A program made the position numbers and the translations under genes. From Bacillus haynesii (GTDB taxonomy: Bacteria; Bacillota; Bacilli; Bacillales; Bacillaceae): 64,000 bases of DNA. The notes below the pieces were generated by a model, which was not told the DNA's origin, ran no database searches, and saw only the letters and a list, made by a program, of their open reading frames with translations. This document shows positions 46,792-56,464 of the stretch, piece by piece. Numbering within the stretch: position 1 is the first letter of the stretch; the number at the start of each line of letters is the position of its first letter. The stretch spans positions 62,001 to 126,000 of the forward strand of contig NZ_MRBL01000018.1 of assembly GCF_001969855.1 (NCBI RefSeq). Reading direction: 5' to 3'.

Positions 46792-47999
46792 GCTTTAATC
46801 TGCTCCTTTTTTTGGACGATGCTGTTTACTTTCGTCGGCAGTCCCCACAGCTCGATAAAACCGACGGCAGCGTGATGATCAAATGCATCGTCTTTTGTAT
46901 ACGTCGCCAGTTTTTCATCATACAGAGAGTATTCGGATTTACGCCCTTCAACGATCGCATGGCCTTTGAACAGTTTGACGCGGACGACGCCTGTGACATG
47001 TTTCTGCGTTTCTTTCAGGAAACCGGAAAGCGCGTCTTTAAGCGGAGAAAACCACAGGCCGTTATAGATCACTTCAGCCATTTTTTGTTCGATCAGAGGT
47101 TTGAAATGCGCCACTTCTTTTACTAATGTCAAATCTTCAAGCTCTTTGTGCGCCTTAATCAAAGTCATCGCACCCGGGCATTCGTACACTTCACGTGATT
47201 TGATGCCGACAAGGCGGTTTTCAACATGGTCGATGCGCCCCACTCCATGCGCGCCTGCCAGTTCATTCAGCTTTAAAATCAAGTCTGACAGCGGGTAGTG
47301 AGCGCCGTCAATGGATACCGGAACGCCTTCTTCAAAAGCGATTTCGATCACATCAGGGGTATCCGGTGTTTTTTCAAGCGGCTTCGTCAAATCATAAGCC
47401 CCTTCTGGAGGCGCCGCCCATGGATCTTCCAGGACTCCGCATTCATTGCTTCTGCCCCACAGGTTCTGGTCGATGGAATACGGGCTGTCAAGATTGATCG
47501 GAATCGGAATGCCGTGCTTTTCTGCATACGCGATCTCTTCGTCGCGCGACCATTTCCATTCGCGCACAGGTGCCAGCACCTCCAAATCCGGATTGAGCGA
47601 TTTAATGGACACCTCGAAGCGCACTTGGTCATTTCCTTTGCCTGTGCAGCCGTGAGCCACGGCTTGCGCGTTTTCTTTCTCAGCCACTTCGACGAGCTTT
47701 TTGGCGATCAGCGGTCTGGACAGGGCTGATACGAGCGGGTACTTTCCTTCATAAAGCGTATGAGCCTGGAGGGCGGTCAGCGCAAACTCTTTCGCAAATT
47801 CTTCTTTTGCATCGATAACATATGAATTAGAGGCCCCGACTTGAAGCGCTTTTTGCTGAACAAATGCGAGGTCCTTTCCCTCCCCGACGTCAAGGCAGCA
47901 GGCCACTACATCATATCCCTGTTCCTGCAGCCACTTTATCGCGACAGAAGTATCAAGTCCTCCTGAATATGCTAAAACCACTTTTTTCTTTTGCGTCAT
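46788..47999 (-). CDS. argG: Argininosuccinate synthase
   Basis: ATP-dependent ligation of citrulline and aspartate to argininosuccinate. The PP-loop [15 protein letters not shown] (9-23), KGNDQVRFE and [11 protein letters not shown] regions mark the family. The 403 residues match the usual length. It is the first gene of argGH, under a promoter with two ARG-box-like sequences. Confidence 0.98.
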   Translation of the reverse strand: MTQKKKVVLAYSGGLDTSVAIKWLQEQGYDVVACCLDVGEGKDLAFVQQKALQVGASNSYVIDAKEEFAKEFALTALQAHTLYEGKYPLVSALSRPLIAKKLVEVAEKENAQAVAHGCTGKGNDQVRFEVSIKSLNPDLEVLAPVREWKWSRDEEIAYAEKHGIPIPINLDSPYSIDQNLWGRSNECGVLEDPWAAPPEGAYDLTKPLEKTPDTPDVIEIAFEEGVPVSIDGAHYPLSDLILKLNELAGAHGVGRIDHVENRLVGIKSREVYECPGAMTLIKAHKELEDLTLVKEVAHFKPLIEQKMAEVIYNGLWFSPLKDALSGFLKETQKHVTGVVRVKLFKGHAIVEGRKSEYSLYDEKLATYTKDDAFDHHAAVGFIELWGLPTKVNSIVQKKEQIKA

Positions 48000-48032
48000 T
48001 TTGAAAAACTCCTCTCATCTCGGTGCTCTTTT

Positions 48033-48067
48033 TGTATAAAAATAAGTTTTATTTAATAAAAATACAT
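48033..48067 (-). promoter_or_regulatory. Two ARG-box-like operators (AhrC) in the argGH leader
   Basis: On the plus strand, 48053-48067 (TTAATAAAAATACAT) and 48033-48047 (TGTATAAAAATAAGT) resemble the arginine-repressor consensus TGAATAAAAATTCA at 12 and about 11 of 14 positions. Paired boxes just after the promoter fit AhrC repression. Confidence 0.55.
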
Positions 48068-48080
48068 TTAATATGTATAC

Positions 48081-48109
48081 ACTTTAACAAGGAAGTCTGG
48101 TTTTTTCAA
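48081..48109 (-). promoter_or_regulatory. Sigma-A promoter of argGH
   Basis: Minus strand TTGAAA, 17 nt, TAAAGT. Confidence 0.5.
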
Positions 48110-48114
48110 CCTTT

Positions 48115-48153
48115 TTATAAAAAAAACTTCATTCATTTTTTATGAATGAAGTT
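48115..48153 (-). terminator. Terminator after moaB
   Basis: Minus strand AACTTCATTCAT / ATGAATGAAGTT with a 5-nt loop followed by T8. Confidence 0.92.
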
Positions 48154-48191
48154 CAGTGCATATTCAGCGTTCGGCCGGAGGGCTTTCCGCC

Positions 48192-48710
48192 TTACTTTTT
48201 CATATCTTTTCTCAGTTCTCTGATGACATGGGCAAGCTCAGGCACAATCAGCTTTGACATTGCAAGCTTTACGGCACCGCTTGAACCGGGTGTTGCAAAC
48301 ACGGCTTTGTTTTGAATAACACCTGCTGCAGCCCTTGAGAGGATCGCAGCCGCCCCGATATCCTCGGTATAACTCAGCATGCGGAATATCTCTCCGAACC
48401 CCGGAATTTCTTTCGAAAAAAGAGGAACGATCGACTCGATTGTTACATCTCTTGAGGCAATGCCCGTCCCTCCGTTTAATAGGATGGCATCGATCCGGTT
48501 ATCGAGACAGCCTTCCAGCACAGCTTTTTGAATCATTTCCTTTTCGTCCTTTACAATCTCATAAGAAACGATCTCATGACCGGCTTCCGCTAAAAACTCT
48601 TTCATGAGCCGGCCGCTTTTATCTGTGTCTTCCGTTCTTGTATCGCTGACGGTAATGACTTTGCAGTTGACGCGGTCAGGCGCTTCTTTTTTATGCTCTT
48701 CAACGCTCAT
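48192..48710 (-). CDS. moaB: Molybdenum cofactor protein MoaB
   Basis: MoaB/MogA-fold protein that adenylates molybdopterin before metal insertion. The motif LLNGGTGIASRDVTIE and the downstream FATPGSSGAVKLAMSKL are intact. The ATG at 48710 follows GGAGG (10 nt) and gives 172 residues as in B. subtilis; upstream in-frame codons are excluded. It lies apart from other mo genes, between ackA and argG, as in B. subtilis. Confidence 0.93.
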   Translation of the reverse strand: MSVEEHKKEAPDRVNCKVITVSDTRTEDTDKSGRLMKEFLAEAGHEIVSYEIVKDEKEMIQKAVLEGCLDNRIDAILLNGGTGIASRDVTIESIVPLFSKEIPGFGEIFRMLSYTEDIGAAAILSRAAAGVIQNKAVFATPGSSGAVKLAMSKLIVPELAHVIRELRKDMKK

Positions 48711-48763
48711 GGCTATACAGCCTCCTTTATACAGTCTTTTTTCATTATAAAGGGGAAGATGCA

Positions 48764-48805
48764 TAAAAAAACAGCCCTCCTTGTAAAGAGAAGGCTGTTT
48801 TTTTA
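48764..48805 (-). terminator. Terminator of ackA
   Basis: AAAAAAACAGCC / GGCTGTTTTTTT with a loop that can pair further; it lies 4 nt after the ackA stop in minus-strand order. Confidence 0.88.
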
Positions 48806-48808
48806 TTT

Positions 48809-49996
48809 TTAGTGAGCCAGTCTGACGACGTCTCTTGCAATCATCACTTCTTCATTCGTCGGGATGACGATGACTTTCACAGGTGAATGCGGATAGCTGA
48901 TAAACGCTTCTTGTCCGCGGACATTATTCAACGCAGGGTCCCAATAGACACCCATGAATTCCAAACCATGCAGCACGCGCTCTCTGACTTCGACGCTGTT
49001 TTCCCCGATGCCGGCAGTGAAAATGATCGCGTCTACTCCGCTCATTCTCGCTGCATAAGAACCGATGTATTTATGAATTCTACTTGCGAATACTTCAAGG
49101 GCTGTTTCTGCACGCTCATTGCCTTCTTTAGTTGCTTCAACGATATCGCGCAAATCGCTTGAGAATCCAGAAATACCTAAAAGGCCGCTCTTTTTATTGA
49201 GCGTGTTCAGGACTTCGTCAGCTGTTTGACCCGTTTTTTCCATAATGAACGGGATAAGCGCAGGATCGATGTTTCCTGAACGAGTACCCATCGCTACACC
49301 TGCAAGCGGTGTGAAGCCCATTGATGTATCGATTGATTTGCCGCCTTCAACAGCTGCGATGCTTGCTCCGTTTCCAAGGTGGCAGGAAATCAGGCGAAGT
49401 TCTTCAATCGGACGGCCAAGCAACTCTGCCGCACGTTCAGTCACATATTTATGAGATGTGCCATGGAAACCGTATTTACGGATGCCGAATTTCTCATAAT
49501 ATTCATATGGCAGACTGTATAGATAAGATTGTTCCGGCATCGTTTGATGGAATGCCGTATCAAAAACGGCCACGGCAGGAACATTCGGAAGAACTTCTTT
49601 AAACGCTTTAATTCCGACAATATTGGCCGGATTATGAAGCGGTGCAAGTTCTGAAATCTCTTCGATCTCATGGATCATATCATCCGTCAATAAAACAGAG
49701 TCGCTGAACTTTTCTCCGCCGTGTACGACGCGGTGTCCGATTCCGTCGATTTCATTTAAATCTTTGATAATGCCGAATTTTGTCAGTTTATCCAGCAGCA
49801 TTTTTACGGCAACGGAATGATCCGGAATATCCGTTGTTTCAGTCTTTTTTTCGTCGTTGACGGAAATCGTGAAGATGCCGTTATCCAGCCCGATTCGCTC
49901 AACAAGGCCTTTTGTTAATACTTTTTCGCTGGGCATTTCGAACAGTTGAAATTTTAGTGATGAGCTTCCAGCATTGATTGCAATAATTTTGGACAT
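48809..49996 (-). CDS. ackA: Acetate kinase
   Basis: Converts acetyl phosphate and ADP to acetate and ATP in overflow metabolism. ASKHA-fold motifs: [22 protein letters not shown] (catalytic region), [11 protein letters not shown] and FTAGIGENS. The 395 residues are normal. A cre site about 100 bp upstream of the promoter fits CcpA activation, which is established for ackA in B. subtilis. Confidence 0.98.
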   Translation of the reverse strand: MSKIIAINAGSSSLKFQLFEMPSEKVLTKGLVERIGLDNGIFTISVNDEKKTETTDIPDHSVAVKMLLDKLTKFGIIKDLNEIDGIGHRVVHGGEKFSDSVLLTDDMIHEIEEISELAPLHNPANIVGIKAFKEVLPNVPAVAVFDTAFHQTMPEQSYLYSLPYEYYEKFGIRKYGFHGTSHKYVTERAAELLGRPIEELRLISCHLGNGASIAAVEGGKSIDTSMGFTPLAGVAMGTRSGNIDPALIPFIMEKTGQTADEVLNTLNKKSGLLGISGFSSDLRDIVEATKEGNERAETALEVFASRIHKYIGSYAARMSGVDAIIFTAGIGENSVEVRERVLHGLEFMGVYWDPALNNVRGQEAFISYPHSPVKVIVIPTNEEVMIARDVVRLAH

Positions 49997-50060
49997 AAAA
50001 TGACGCTCCTTTTTACCTATAGTCCGGTGACATTATGTTCAACCCGGATCATAAAAAATA

Positions 50061-50088
50061 TGTATAAAATCGTTCTTAGTAAATTCAA
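50061..50088 (-). promoter_or_regulatory. Candidate sigma-A promoter of ackA
   Basis: Minus strand TTGAAT, 16 nt, TATACA. Confidence 0.55.
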
Positions 50089-50149
50089 AAAATATCTGCC
50101 TTTCTCATTTAAACACTCAAAAGAGTGCATTTCAAGTCGCGATCCGACA

Positions 50150-50163
50150 TGTTAACGCTTTCA
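50150..50163. promoter_or_regulatory. cre site for CcpA activation of ackA
   Basis: TGTTAACGCTTTCA matches 13 of 14 positions of TGWAARCGYTWNCA and lies upstream of the promoter, the activating position. Confidence 0.75.
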
Positions 50164-50189
50164 CAAAGAAATTATTATTTTCTGAATAT

Positions 50190-50222
50190 AAAAATAGATC
50201 AGAGAATATATCTTCTCTGATC
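50190..50222 (-). terminator. Terminator of ytxK
   Basis: Minus strand GATCAGAGAA / TTCTCTGATC with a 6-nt loop, then TATTTTTAT. Confidence 0.85.
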
Positions 50223-50225
50223 TGC

Positions 50226-51212
50226 TTATCTTTTTTCAGCCTTGAACCAGTTGTCAAGTTTGGCTGTCATGTTCAGCATCGCATCCTGATTGGCGAATGA
50301 CGGAACTTGCGCGAGCAAGACCTGTTTAGGCGCTTTCGCCTGTTCACCATGCTTTTGTAAAACCAAAATGCTCTTTGCGTGTGCTTCATCTTTGAAAATG
50401 GACAGCGGAAGCTGAAGCACTGCATTCATATGCGCATTGTCCTTTAAAAAGGTGCGCAGCTTTTCGCTTTGGCTGCTTTCAAACAATTGGTTTGGAATCA
50501 TAAAAAATAAATAGCCGCCCGGTTTTGTATAGCTCAAGCTTTGTTCAATAAACAAATGGTGTGAAAAAGAGTGGCCTTCATCTGCCTTTAATTCGAAAGC
50601 GCGCGCACTTTCGTCATCAGGATAATAGCCGACGGGAAGATCGCAGATGACCGCATCGGCAGGTTCCATAAAAATCGGCTGCAGGCTGTCCTGGTTAAAA
50701 AGCTCGATTTCCTTTTCCTGCAGGTTTGCCTGGACATAGGCGAGCTTGATCAGGACGTCATCAATCTCAGAGCCGAACGCTTTTCCCGCTTCCTCAGCCA
50801 GCTGGTTCAAGACGGCAAGCAGCAGGTTTCCAGTGCCGACCGCCGGATCAAACAGCGTCAATCCTTTTTTGGGTCCCATAAATTTGTTCACAAGATATCC
50901 GATAAATAAACCGATCGTATCGGGTGTCATCTGCCTGTTCGGATGGGGAATATCTTTCTGGCCTTTCAGTATGGCAAGCTGGAAGGCTTTCCGTATCGCC
51001 TCATGGCTGCATTCTGAAAAGCGTGCACGATCGATCAGATCTTTCACCTTCTGTTCGGCTTTTTCGGAAAGACCGCGGTCCGCAGAACCTGTAAAGAATG
51101 CCTCTCCGGCTTCCGCCAATCCTTCTATATAAGGGATCTGCCGGTCGCGAGCGATGACTTCCGCTCCTTTGTCAAGCCATTCATAAATCGTTTCGACTGG
51201 ATAGTTTTGCAT
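50226..51212 (-). CDS. ytxK: Class I SAM-dependent methyltransferase-like protein YtxK
   Basis: Resembles N6-adenine DNA methylases: SAM motif TLFDPAVGTGNLLLAVL and, at the NPPY position, DLPVGYYP. The altered catalytic motif leaves the substrate uncertain. There is no target-recognition domain and no restriction partner nearby, so a classical modification role is unlikely. The start is the ATG at 51212 (AAGGAG about 10 nt upstream), 328 residues. It lies upstream of ackA and downstream of tpx as in B. subtilis. Confidence 0.85.
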   Translation of the reverse strand: MQNYPVETIYEWLDKGAEVIARDRQIPYIEGLAEAGEAFFTGSADRGLSEKAEQKVKDLIDRARFSECSHEAIRKAFQLAILKGQKDIPHPNRQMTPDTIGLFIGYLVNKFMGPKKGLTLFDPAVGTGNLLLAVLNQLAEEAGKAFGSEIDDVLIKLAYVQANLQEKEIELFNQDSLQPIFMEPADAVICDLPVGYYPDDESARAFELKADEGHSFSHHLFIEQSLSYTKPGGYLFFMIPNQLFESSQSEKLRTFLKDNAHMNAVLQLPLSIFKDEAHAKSILVLQKHGEQAKAPKQVLLAQVPSFANQDAMLNMTAKLDNWFKAEKR

Positions 51213-51248
51213 GATGATGTCTCTCCTTATCAAAAAATCAAAGCCATG

Positions 51249-51286
51249 AAAAGAGCTCCGGCAAGATGATCACCTGGAGCCCTTTT
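51249..51286 (-). terminator. Terminator of tpx
   Basis: Minus strand AAAAGGGCTCC / GGAGCTCTTTT with one mismatch and a 16-nt loop. Confidence 0.75.
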
Positions 51287-51302
51287 ATGAGTTGAGTTGA
51301 AT

Positions 51303-51806
51303 TTACTTAACGAGTAATTTGGCAGCTTCGATGGCTTTGTCGTAGTCCGGATGGTTTGTCGCTTCGCTGACGTATTCAGTGTAGACGACTTTTCCGTTTT
51401 CATCTAATACAAATACGGCGCGGGCAAGCAATCTCAATTCTTTAATGTAAACCCCGAATGCTTCCCCAAAAGACATCTCCCTGTGATCTGACAATGTTTC
51501 CACATTTTCAATTCCGTTTGCTCCGCACCAGCGCGCCTGTGCAAACGGCAGATCAGCGCTGATCGTATACACTTTCACTGAACCGAGGCCTGCGGCTTCT
51601 TCGTTAAAGCGGCGGGTCTGTGCATCACAAACACCTGTATCGATAGACGGAATCACCGAAATAACCGCCGGTTGGCCTTTGATGTCTTGAAGTGTGACTT
51701 CCTCAAGCGAATTGGATAAAACCGTGAAATCAGGCGCCTGGTCTCCGACTTTCACTTCTGAACCCACCAGTGTCACCGGGTTTCCTTTAAATGTAATTGA
51801 AGCCAT
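51303..51806 (-). CDS. tpx: Thiol peroxidase Tpx
   Basis: Peroxiredoxin reducing hydrogen and alkyl peroxides with thioredoxin. The peroxidatic C60 ([15 protein letters not shown]) and resolving C94 (ARWCGANG) are intact. From the ATG at 51806, with AAGGAGG upstream, it has 168 residues; twenty upstream in-frame codons are non-coding. It is monocistronic with its own terminator. Confidence 0.97.
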   Translation of the reverse strand: MASITFKGNPVTLVGSEVKVGDQAPDFTVLSNSLEEVTLQDIKGQPAVISVIPSIDTGVCDAQTRRFNEEAAGLGSVKVYTISADLPFAQARWCGANGIENVETLSDHREMSFGEAFGVYIKELRLLARAVFVLDENGKVVYTEYVSEATNHPDYDKAIEAAKLLVK

Positions 51807-51886
51807 CATCATTCCTCCTTCATTTATGTATGACTCTACTATAAAAGAGTTTAGGACAAACTGCAAAGCTTAAGTCCGGCCCTAGA

Positions 51887-51923
51887 CAAAAAAAGTTAAC
51901 TGCTGCAGGAACAGTTAACTTTT
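51887..51923 (-). terminator. Terminator after ytfJ
   Basis: Minus strand AAAAGTTAACTG / CAGTTAACTTTT with a 9-nt loop followed by TTTG. Confidence 0.9.
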
Positions 51924-51952
51924 GTGGCTCTGTTACCGGAAAGCCAAAGCTT

Positions 51953-52411
51953 TTAAAATGGAGGCGTCTGGTTTTGACCATTCATATTTTGCTTCTGCTT
52001 ATCGTTTTTCTTAAACATATGCTGAATCCGTTCGATCGTTTGCGGAGCTGAGTCTAAAATCTTATCGATGACGTGCGTGTTTTCATCCAAATGCAGGATT
52101 TTAACGCCTGATGATCCGACAATCAAAAAAGCAATCGGCGTAATCGATACGCCTCCCCCGCTTCCCCCGCCAAACGGGAGCTTCGGTTCTTTTCGTTCGC
52201 GATCTCCATCGCTCGCTTTTGATTCGGCCGGTTTATTTCCGCCGAACTCACTCCCGCCAGCTGCAAAACCGAACCCCACTCTGGAGACGGTTAGGATGAC
52301 GCTGCCGTCAGGTGTTTCTACAGGATCTCCGATAATGGTATTGACATCGATCATTTCTTTTAAATTTTCCATCGCGGTTTTCATCAAACCTTGAATTGGA
52401 TGTTCAGCCAT
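51953..52411 (-). CDS. ytfJ: Spore germination protein GerW (YtfJ)
   Basis: GerW/YtfJ-family protein, made in the forespore and needed for L-alanine germination in B. subtilis. The 152 residues include MIDVNTIIGDPVETPDGSVILTVSRVGFGFAAGGSE and a Gly-rich stretch (PFGGGSGGGVSITPIAFL). It follows ytfI by 12 nt. Confidence 0.92.
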   Translation of the reverse strand: MAEHPIQGLMKTAMENLKEMIDVNTIIGDPVETPDGSVILTVSRVGFGFAAGGSEFGGNKPAESKASDGDRERKEPKLPFGGGSGGGVSITPIAFLIVGSSGVKILHLDENTHVIDKILDSAPQTIERIQHMFKKNDKQKQNMNGQNQTPPF

Positions 52412-52423
52412 ATTCTATTCCTC

Positions 52424-53107
52424 CTATACTGATGAATCATTCTTTGTTGAACCTGACAGATTTTTTGGCAGCTTAAATAAGCCGCGCATTTTCCCTTTCC
52501 AGTTCATCACGATTCTGAAAGCTGCGGTTATAGCATGTCCAACCCGGAAATGGAATATACATGTCAGATGTGTTTTGGAGGAACGACTGTTAAAGGCTGG
52601 AATCACCTCGTATTCCGGCTGGCTGTCAAAGCAAAAAAGCTGATGTAAGAGAGCCATCGTGCCGGCTTTCAAAGACCAGGCGCCTCCCGTGACGATTCCG
52701 GTTAAAGCGGCGTCAGGAAAGCCGAGAACCGAGATCCATTCAAGCTTCGTGACGTGAATCCGCTTCATAAACCGGCGGATGATTGGCTGCATATTGATGA
52801 CCTGCTCCACCAATTTTTTGATTTGCTTCGTATTATCGAACACTTCCCGATAGCCGATTTTCCTCCTCTTTTTATCTTTTTTCTGAGCCGAATTCGTCTG
52901 TTCTTTCACATCAACGGTCATATCCTCCTGGTTGATTTTAATCACAGGAATCTCTTTTTTGATGCGCAGAAGGCCAAAAGCTGTTTGAACTTTGACGGTC
53001 AGCTGGTCGTTATCGTCTGAATGAAGATATTCGATCGCTACGCGGATTTTCATCATCATCAACGCTGCTAAAAGAATGAAAACTCCCGCAATCCATATGT
53101 AAATCAT
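52424..53107 (-). CDS. ytfI: DUF2953 protein YtfI
   Basis: A 227-residue protein with one N-terminal transmembrane helix (about 2-18) and a soluble domain. It is always beside ytfJ in bacilli, which suggests a joint forespore role; the function is otherwise unknown. The ATG at 53107 has AGAGGAAG at 7 nt; 29 upstream in-frame codons lack support. Confidence 0.82.
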   Translation of the reverse strand: MIYIWIAGVFILLAALMMMKIRVAIEYLHSDDNDQLTVKVQTAFGLLRIKKEIPVIKINQEDMTVDVKEQTNSAQKKDKKRRKIGYREVFDNTKQIKKLVEQVINMQPIIRRFMKRIHVTKLEWISVLGFPDAALTGIVTGGAWSLKAGTMALLHQLFCFDSQPEYEVIPAFNSRSSKTHLTCIFHFRVGHAITAAFRIVMNWKGKMRGLFKLPKNLSGSTKNDSSV

Positions 53108-53192
53108 GATTTCACTTCCTCTTATACTAAGCATTATAGGAAGAAAACTGGAAAAATAAACATAGCCGGAATTCCGCCGATTCACAGGCAGC

Positions 53193-53225
53193 AAAAAACC
53201 CGGCTGTCTTTTAGCAGCCGGGTTT
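53193..53225 (-). terminator. Terminator of sppA-yteJ
   Basis: Minus strand AAACCCGGCTG / CAGCCGGGTTT with an 8-nt loop, then TTTG. Confidence 0.92.
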
Positions 53226-53232
53226 GAAACAC

Positions 53233-53751
53233 TCAGTCTTTTTTTCGATACAGTTTTTCATGGATAACCGCAGTGTCCGCAAAGAAATCGTGAATCCCTT
53301 GTTTCTTTGGCGAAAACGCAGAAACGAGATACGTAATATACAAACTGTTGATATAGCGGCCGATCAACTCCCTAAACAAGATCACATCCCATGTCAGCCC
53401 TTTTTCCGGGACAAGCGACACGACCTTCAGTCCGAATACCATCTTGCCCAACGTCTGTCCGAAATACTTCGTCATCAGGACAAAGTAAGCAAAAAATACT
53501 GCCGCCGTCACAAAAGAATAAAGCGAAAAGGTGAAAAACCCTGATTCTTTAGGGAGATTCAACAGGCTGAAAACAGGTGAAACCGCTAAGTGGTTGATGC
53601 TGCCGACAACAATCCCGTCGAGCAGAAAAGCAAACAGCCTGATCCAAAAACCGGCATAGGCATGCTCTACATGCGGGGCCGATTCTTCCCTGGAAACGCC
53701 GGCGTCCGGCGATAATTCATTATGATCCTTTCCATCATAAGTCACATCCAT
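53233..53751 (-). CDS. yteJ: RDD-family membrane protein YteJ
   Basis: A 172-residue integral membrane protein of the RDD family. The acidic N-terminus (about 1-30) is followed by AGFWIRLFAFLLDGIVVG, the family Arg-Asp signature region, and three hydrophobic segments. In B. subtilis YteJ (SppI) inhibits the signal-peptide peptidase SppA and gives lantibiotic protection. It lies 15 nt after sppA, fitting that pairing. Confidence 0.9.
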   Translation of the reverse strand: MDVTYDGKDHNELSPDAGVSREESAPHVEHAYAGFWIRLFAFLLDGIVVGSINHLAVSPVFSLLNLPKESGFFTFSLYSFVTAAVFFAYFVLMTKYFGQTLGKMVFGLKVVSLVPEKGLTWDVILFRELIGRYINSLYITYLVSAFSPKKQGIHDFFADTAVIHEKLYRKKD

Positions 53752-53766
53752 TTTTTCGGTCCCCTC

Positions 53767-54774
53767 CTATTTGGCGTATAAATACATCAGTCTCGGTGCG
53801 CCGGATTGAGAAATCGCTTCTTTAATGTTTAAGAAATCAGCTTCGCTTTTAAACATCTTATTTGCAGTCATCGAAAACAGCGACGCAAGTCCGGCTGATT
53901 CTTCATAGCTGACAACAGATGCGCCGGCAAGGTTTTTGTGGTCTTTTTTCATCGCTTTGAGCGCATCTTCATAGTAGCCGAGTTCATCAATGAGATGGTT
54001 CTGTTTCGCCTGGCGGCCGTCATAGACACGCCCGTCGGCAATTTTTTTCACGTCATTTTCGGACATGTTACGCCCTTCAGCTATGACATCGACAAATCCT
54101 TCGTACGCGTCATCGACCATTGACTGCATGATTTCTCTTTCTTTTTTCGTCATATCGCGCGTCGGTGACATGATATCCTTAAACTCACCGCTTTTAATCG
54201 TTTCCGTTTTCAATCCAAGCTTCTCTGCAAGCTTGCTGTAGTTAAGGCTTTCCATAATGACCCCGAGTGAACCCGTCAGCGTGTCCGGCGCTGCAAAGAT
54301 TTTGTCGGCAGGCGTTGAAATGTAATAACCTCCAGACGCAGCCATCGAGCCCATCGATACGTAAATCGGTTTTTTCGTATCTTTTTTGATCTCTTCAAGC
54401 TTCTTATGTATTTCAGCGCTCTCGTATACTCCGCCACCCGGAGAATTGACGCGCAGAACAATGCCCTTTACCGCAGAATCGTCTTTTGCTTTTTCAAGCA
54501 TTTGCAAAAACGATCTGTGGTTATAGCCTTCAGAGCTGAACAGGCCTGAAGCGCCGCCATTGTCAGAAATCGTTCCGTTCACTTCAAGAACGGCGATTTT
54601 TCTTGAGCTGTTTCCTTGTTCAAGCACCGTTTCTTCCTGGGTGTCATTGAGGCCAAACTGCATCTTTCCGTCATTCCCCATCGTGTCAAATACTGCTAGC
54701 AAAAGGCTCACCACCGCAGATAACGCAAAAACGCCCAGCGCGATGACAAGTGCGATCCATCTTTTCGCATTCAT
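53767..54774 (-). CDS. sppA: Signal peptide peptidase SppA
   Basis: Membrane-anchored serine protease degrading released signal peptides. One N-terminal helix (about 6-27) is followed by the S49 domain with nucleophile S147 ([10 protein letters not shown]) and general base K199 ([10 protein letters not shown]). The 335 residues run from the ATG at 54774 (GGAGG upstream); the 36 preceding open codons read through the leader and are excluded. It is cotranscribed with its probable regulator yteJ. Confidence 0.96.
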   Translation of the reverse strand: MNAKRWIALVIALGVFALSAVVSLLLAVFDTMGNDGKMQFGLNDTQEETVLEQGNSSRKIAVLEVNGTISDNGGASGLFSSEGYNHRSFLQMLEKAKDDSAVKGIVLRVNSPGGGVYESAEIHKKLEEIKKDTKKPIYVSMGSMAASGGYYISTPADKIFAAPDTLTGSLGVIMESLNYSKLAEKLGLKTETIKSGEFKDIMSPTRDMTKKEREIMQSMVDDAYEGFVDVIAEGRNMSENDVKKIADGRVYDGRQAKQNHLIDELGYYEDALKAMKKDHKNLAGASVVSYEESAGLASLFSMTANKMFKSEADFLNIKEAISQSGAPRLMYLYAK

Positions 54775-54967
54775 TTTGTCTGTTCTCCTCCTTTGAATAA
54801 AAAAAGCTGCATGTCTTAGTACGTATATGAAGAGAAAAAGTTCATTATGATGCCGCTTCATATACAAGAAGTTTTTGGACATGGTAAACTAAGGGTCACA
54901 GGTCATTTTAACATAGATGTTAGATGGCAGAAAAATCTAAACTTAACAGACAAAGGGGAGAATGATT

Positions 54968-55765
54968 GTGACAGACCGCCGAAACATTTATTTCTTTTAC
55001 AAGAAAAGCGAAGAAACCGACGAGCAGTGCAAAAAACTGAAGCAGCTTGCCGAAGAACACGGATTTCGCGTCGTTCACCACCACAATGAAGCCAATATTA
55101 TCGCAAGCATCGGCGGCGACGGGACATTTTTGCAGGCGGTTCGAAAGACGAATTTCAGGGATGACTGCCTGTACGTAGGCGTGGCAAAAAAGGGGAAAGC
55201 TCATTTGTATGCGGATTTTAATATACATGATACCGATAAAATGATTGAAGCGACAAACTCTGAGCAAATCGAGGTCAGAAAATATCCTCTGATCGATGTA
55301 ACCGTTGACGGGACCAGCTTTCAATGTCTGAATGAAGTATCCATTCGTTCAAGCATTATTAAAACATTTGTGATGGACGTCTATATTGATGATCTTCATT
55401 TTGAAACATTCCGGGGGGACGGAATGATCGTGTCCACTCCGACCGGAAGCACCGCTTATAACAAATCGGTTGAAGGGGCAATCGTTGATCCGCTGCTTCC
55501 ATGCATACAGGTGACAGAGCTTGCTTCATTGAACAACAACACATACAGAACGCTCGGCTCGCCATTTATTTTAAGCGCCGATCGAAAGCTGACATTAAAA
55601 ATCGTCCAAGACGGGAACGACTATCCGATCATCGGCCTTGATAACGAAGCCTTCAGTACGATGCATGTGAAAGAAGTCGAAGTCAGCCTCTCCGGCAAGA
55701 TGATCAAAACCATTAAATTAAAAGACAATTCATTCTGGGAAAAAGTAAGGCGCACATTTCTATAA
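54968..55765 (+). CDS. nadK2: NAD kinase 2
   Basis: Second NAD kinase of Bacillus (YtdI), phosphorylating NAD to NADP. Motifs: SIGGDGTFLQAVRK, CLNEVSIRSS and ISTPTGSTAYN-type STPTGSTAYNKSV. The start is GTG at 54968 with AAGGGGAG 7 nt before it; an ATG two codons earlier is too close to the ribosome site. Length is 265 residues. It is a plus-strand gene divergent from sppA, ending in a perfect bidirectional terminator. Confidence 0.94.
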   Translation: MTDRRNIYFFYKKSEETDEQCKKLKQLAEEHGFRVVHHHNEANIIASIGGDGTFLQAVRKTNFRDDCLYVGVAKKGKAHLYADFNIHDTDKMIEATNSEQIEVRKYPLIDVTVDGTSFQCLNEVSIRSSIIKTFVMDVYIDDLHFETFRGDGMIVSTPTGSTAYNKSVEGAIVDPLLPCIQVTELASLNNNTYRTLGSPFILSADRKLTLKIVQDGNDYPIIGLDNEAFSTMHVKEVEVSLSGKMIKTIKLKDNSFWEKVRRTFL

Positions 55766-55784
55766 TTTTGAAAACCTTTTCATT

Positions 55785-55817
55785 TAAAAAGAGCAGGATG
55801 ATCATCCTGCTCTTTTT
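55785..55817. terminator. Bidirectional terminator, NAD kinase / efflux operon
   Basis: A perfect palindrome (AAAAAGAGCAGGAT / ATCCTGCTCTTTTT, 4-nt centre) with T-runs both ways. Confidence 0.93.
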
Positions 55818-55826
55818 TGCGGGTGC

Positions 55827-56462
55827 TTATAACGAAATTTTCACTTCCGCATTCATGCCGGGCAGCACTTTGGCGGACGGATTTTGAATCGAAATCTTGA
55901 CTTGAACTTTCTCGGTGACTTTCGTATAGTCTCCGCTTGTCTTCATTTCCGGGAGCATTGAAAATACCGTATTTGTCACATATCCGATCTCTTCGACCTT
56001 CCCTTCAAACGTTGCATCAGGGTCCCCGTCGACTGTGATGTCCACTTTGTCGCCTTTTTCGAGATCGCGTAATTCCGTTTCTTTAATCTGAGCCGTAATA
56101 TAAAGGCTATCCATATCGGCAGTTTGGCCGATGACGTCCCCCGCATTTACGATTTTATGATTGACGGCTGTATTTTTGACGAGTGTTCCGTCAGAAATGG
56201 CTTTAACAGCTACCGACTGCTGACCGTCGGATATTTTTCCGAGCCTGTCGCCGTCTGATATATGGTCGCCTTCTTTTACATCCCAGCCGCTTAATTTTCC
56301 GGAAGCAGGCGCCGTTATTTTTGTCATATTTGCGGAAACCTTTGCTTCATCTGTCGTGACATAATGTTCATTTTGATAATAGTAATATCCGCATACAGCG
56401 ACAAGCGCTAAAGTTGCGATAATACCAATCATATTGATGATCATCAAACGTCCTTTACTCAT
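55827..56462 (-). CDS. Membrane fusion protein of an EmrA-type exporter
   Basis: A 211-residue HlyD/EmrA-like adaptor. One N-terminal helix (about 9-27) anchors it outside the cell; a short lipoyl-barrel half-motif (ITAPASGKLSGWDVKEGDHI) and a second half with SDGTLVKN follow, without the long coiled-coil hairpin of Gram-negative EmrA. It starts 2 nt after the transporter stop and uses GGAGAT within the transporter gene, so the two are coupled. The substrate is unknown. Confidence 0.85.
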   Translation of the reverse strand: MSKGRLMIINMIGIIATLALVAVCGYYYYQNEHYVTTDEAKVSANMTKITAPASGKLSGWDVKEGDHISDGDRLGKISDGQQSVAVKAISDGTLVKNTAVNHKIVNAGDVIGQTADMDSLYITAQIKETELRDLEKGDKVDITVDGDPDATFEGKVEEIGYVTNTVFSMLPEMKTSGDYTKVTEKVQVKISIQNPSAKVLPGMNAEVKISL

Positions 56463-56464
56463 GT

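Noticed and set aside
50226-51212. Restriction-modification system around ytxK
   Set aside because: No endonuclease or specificity gene is adjacent; neighbours are tpx and ackA, the same as in B. subtilis.
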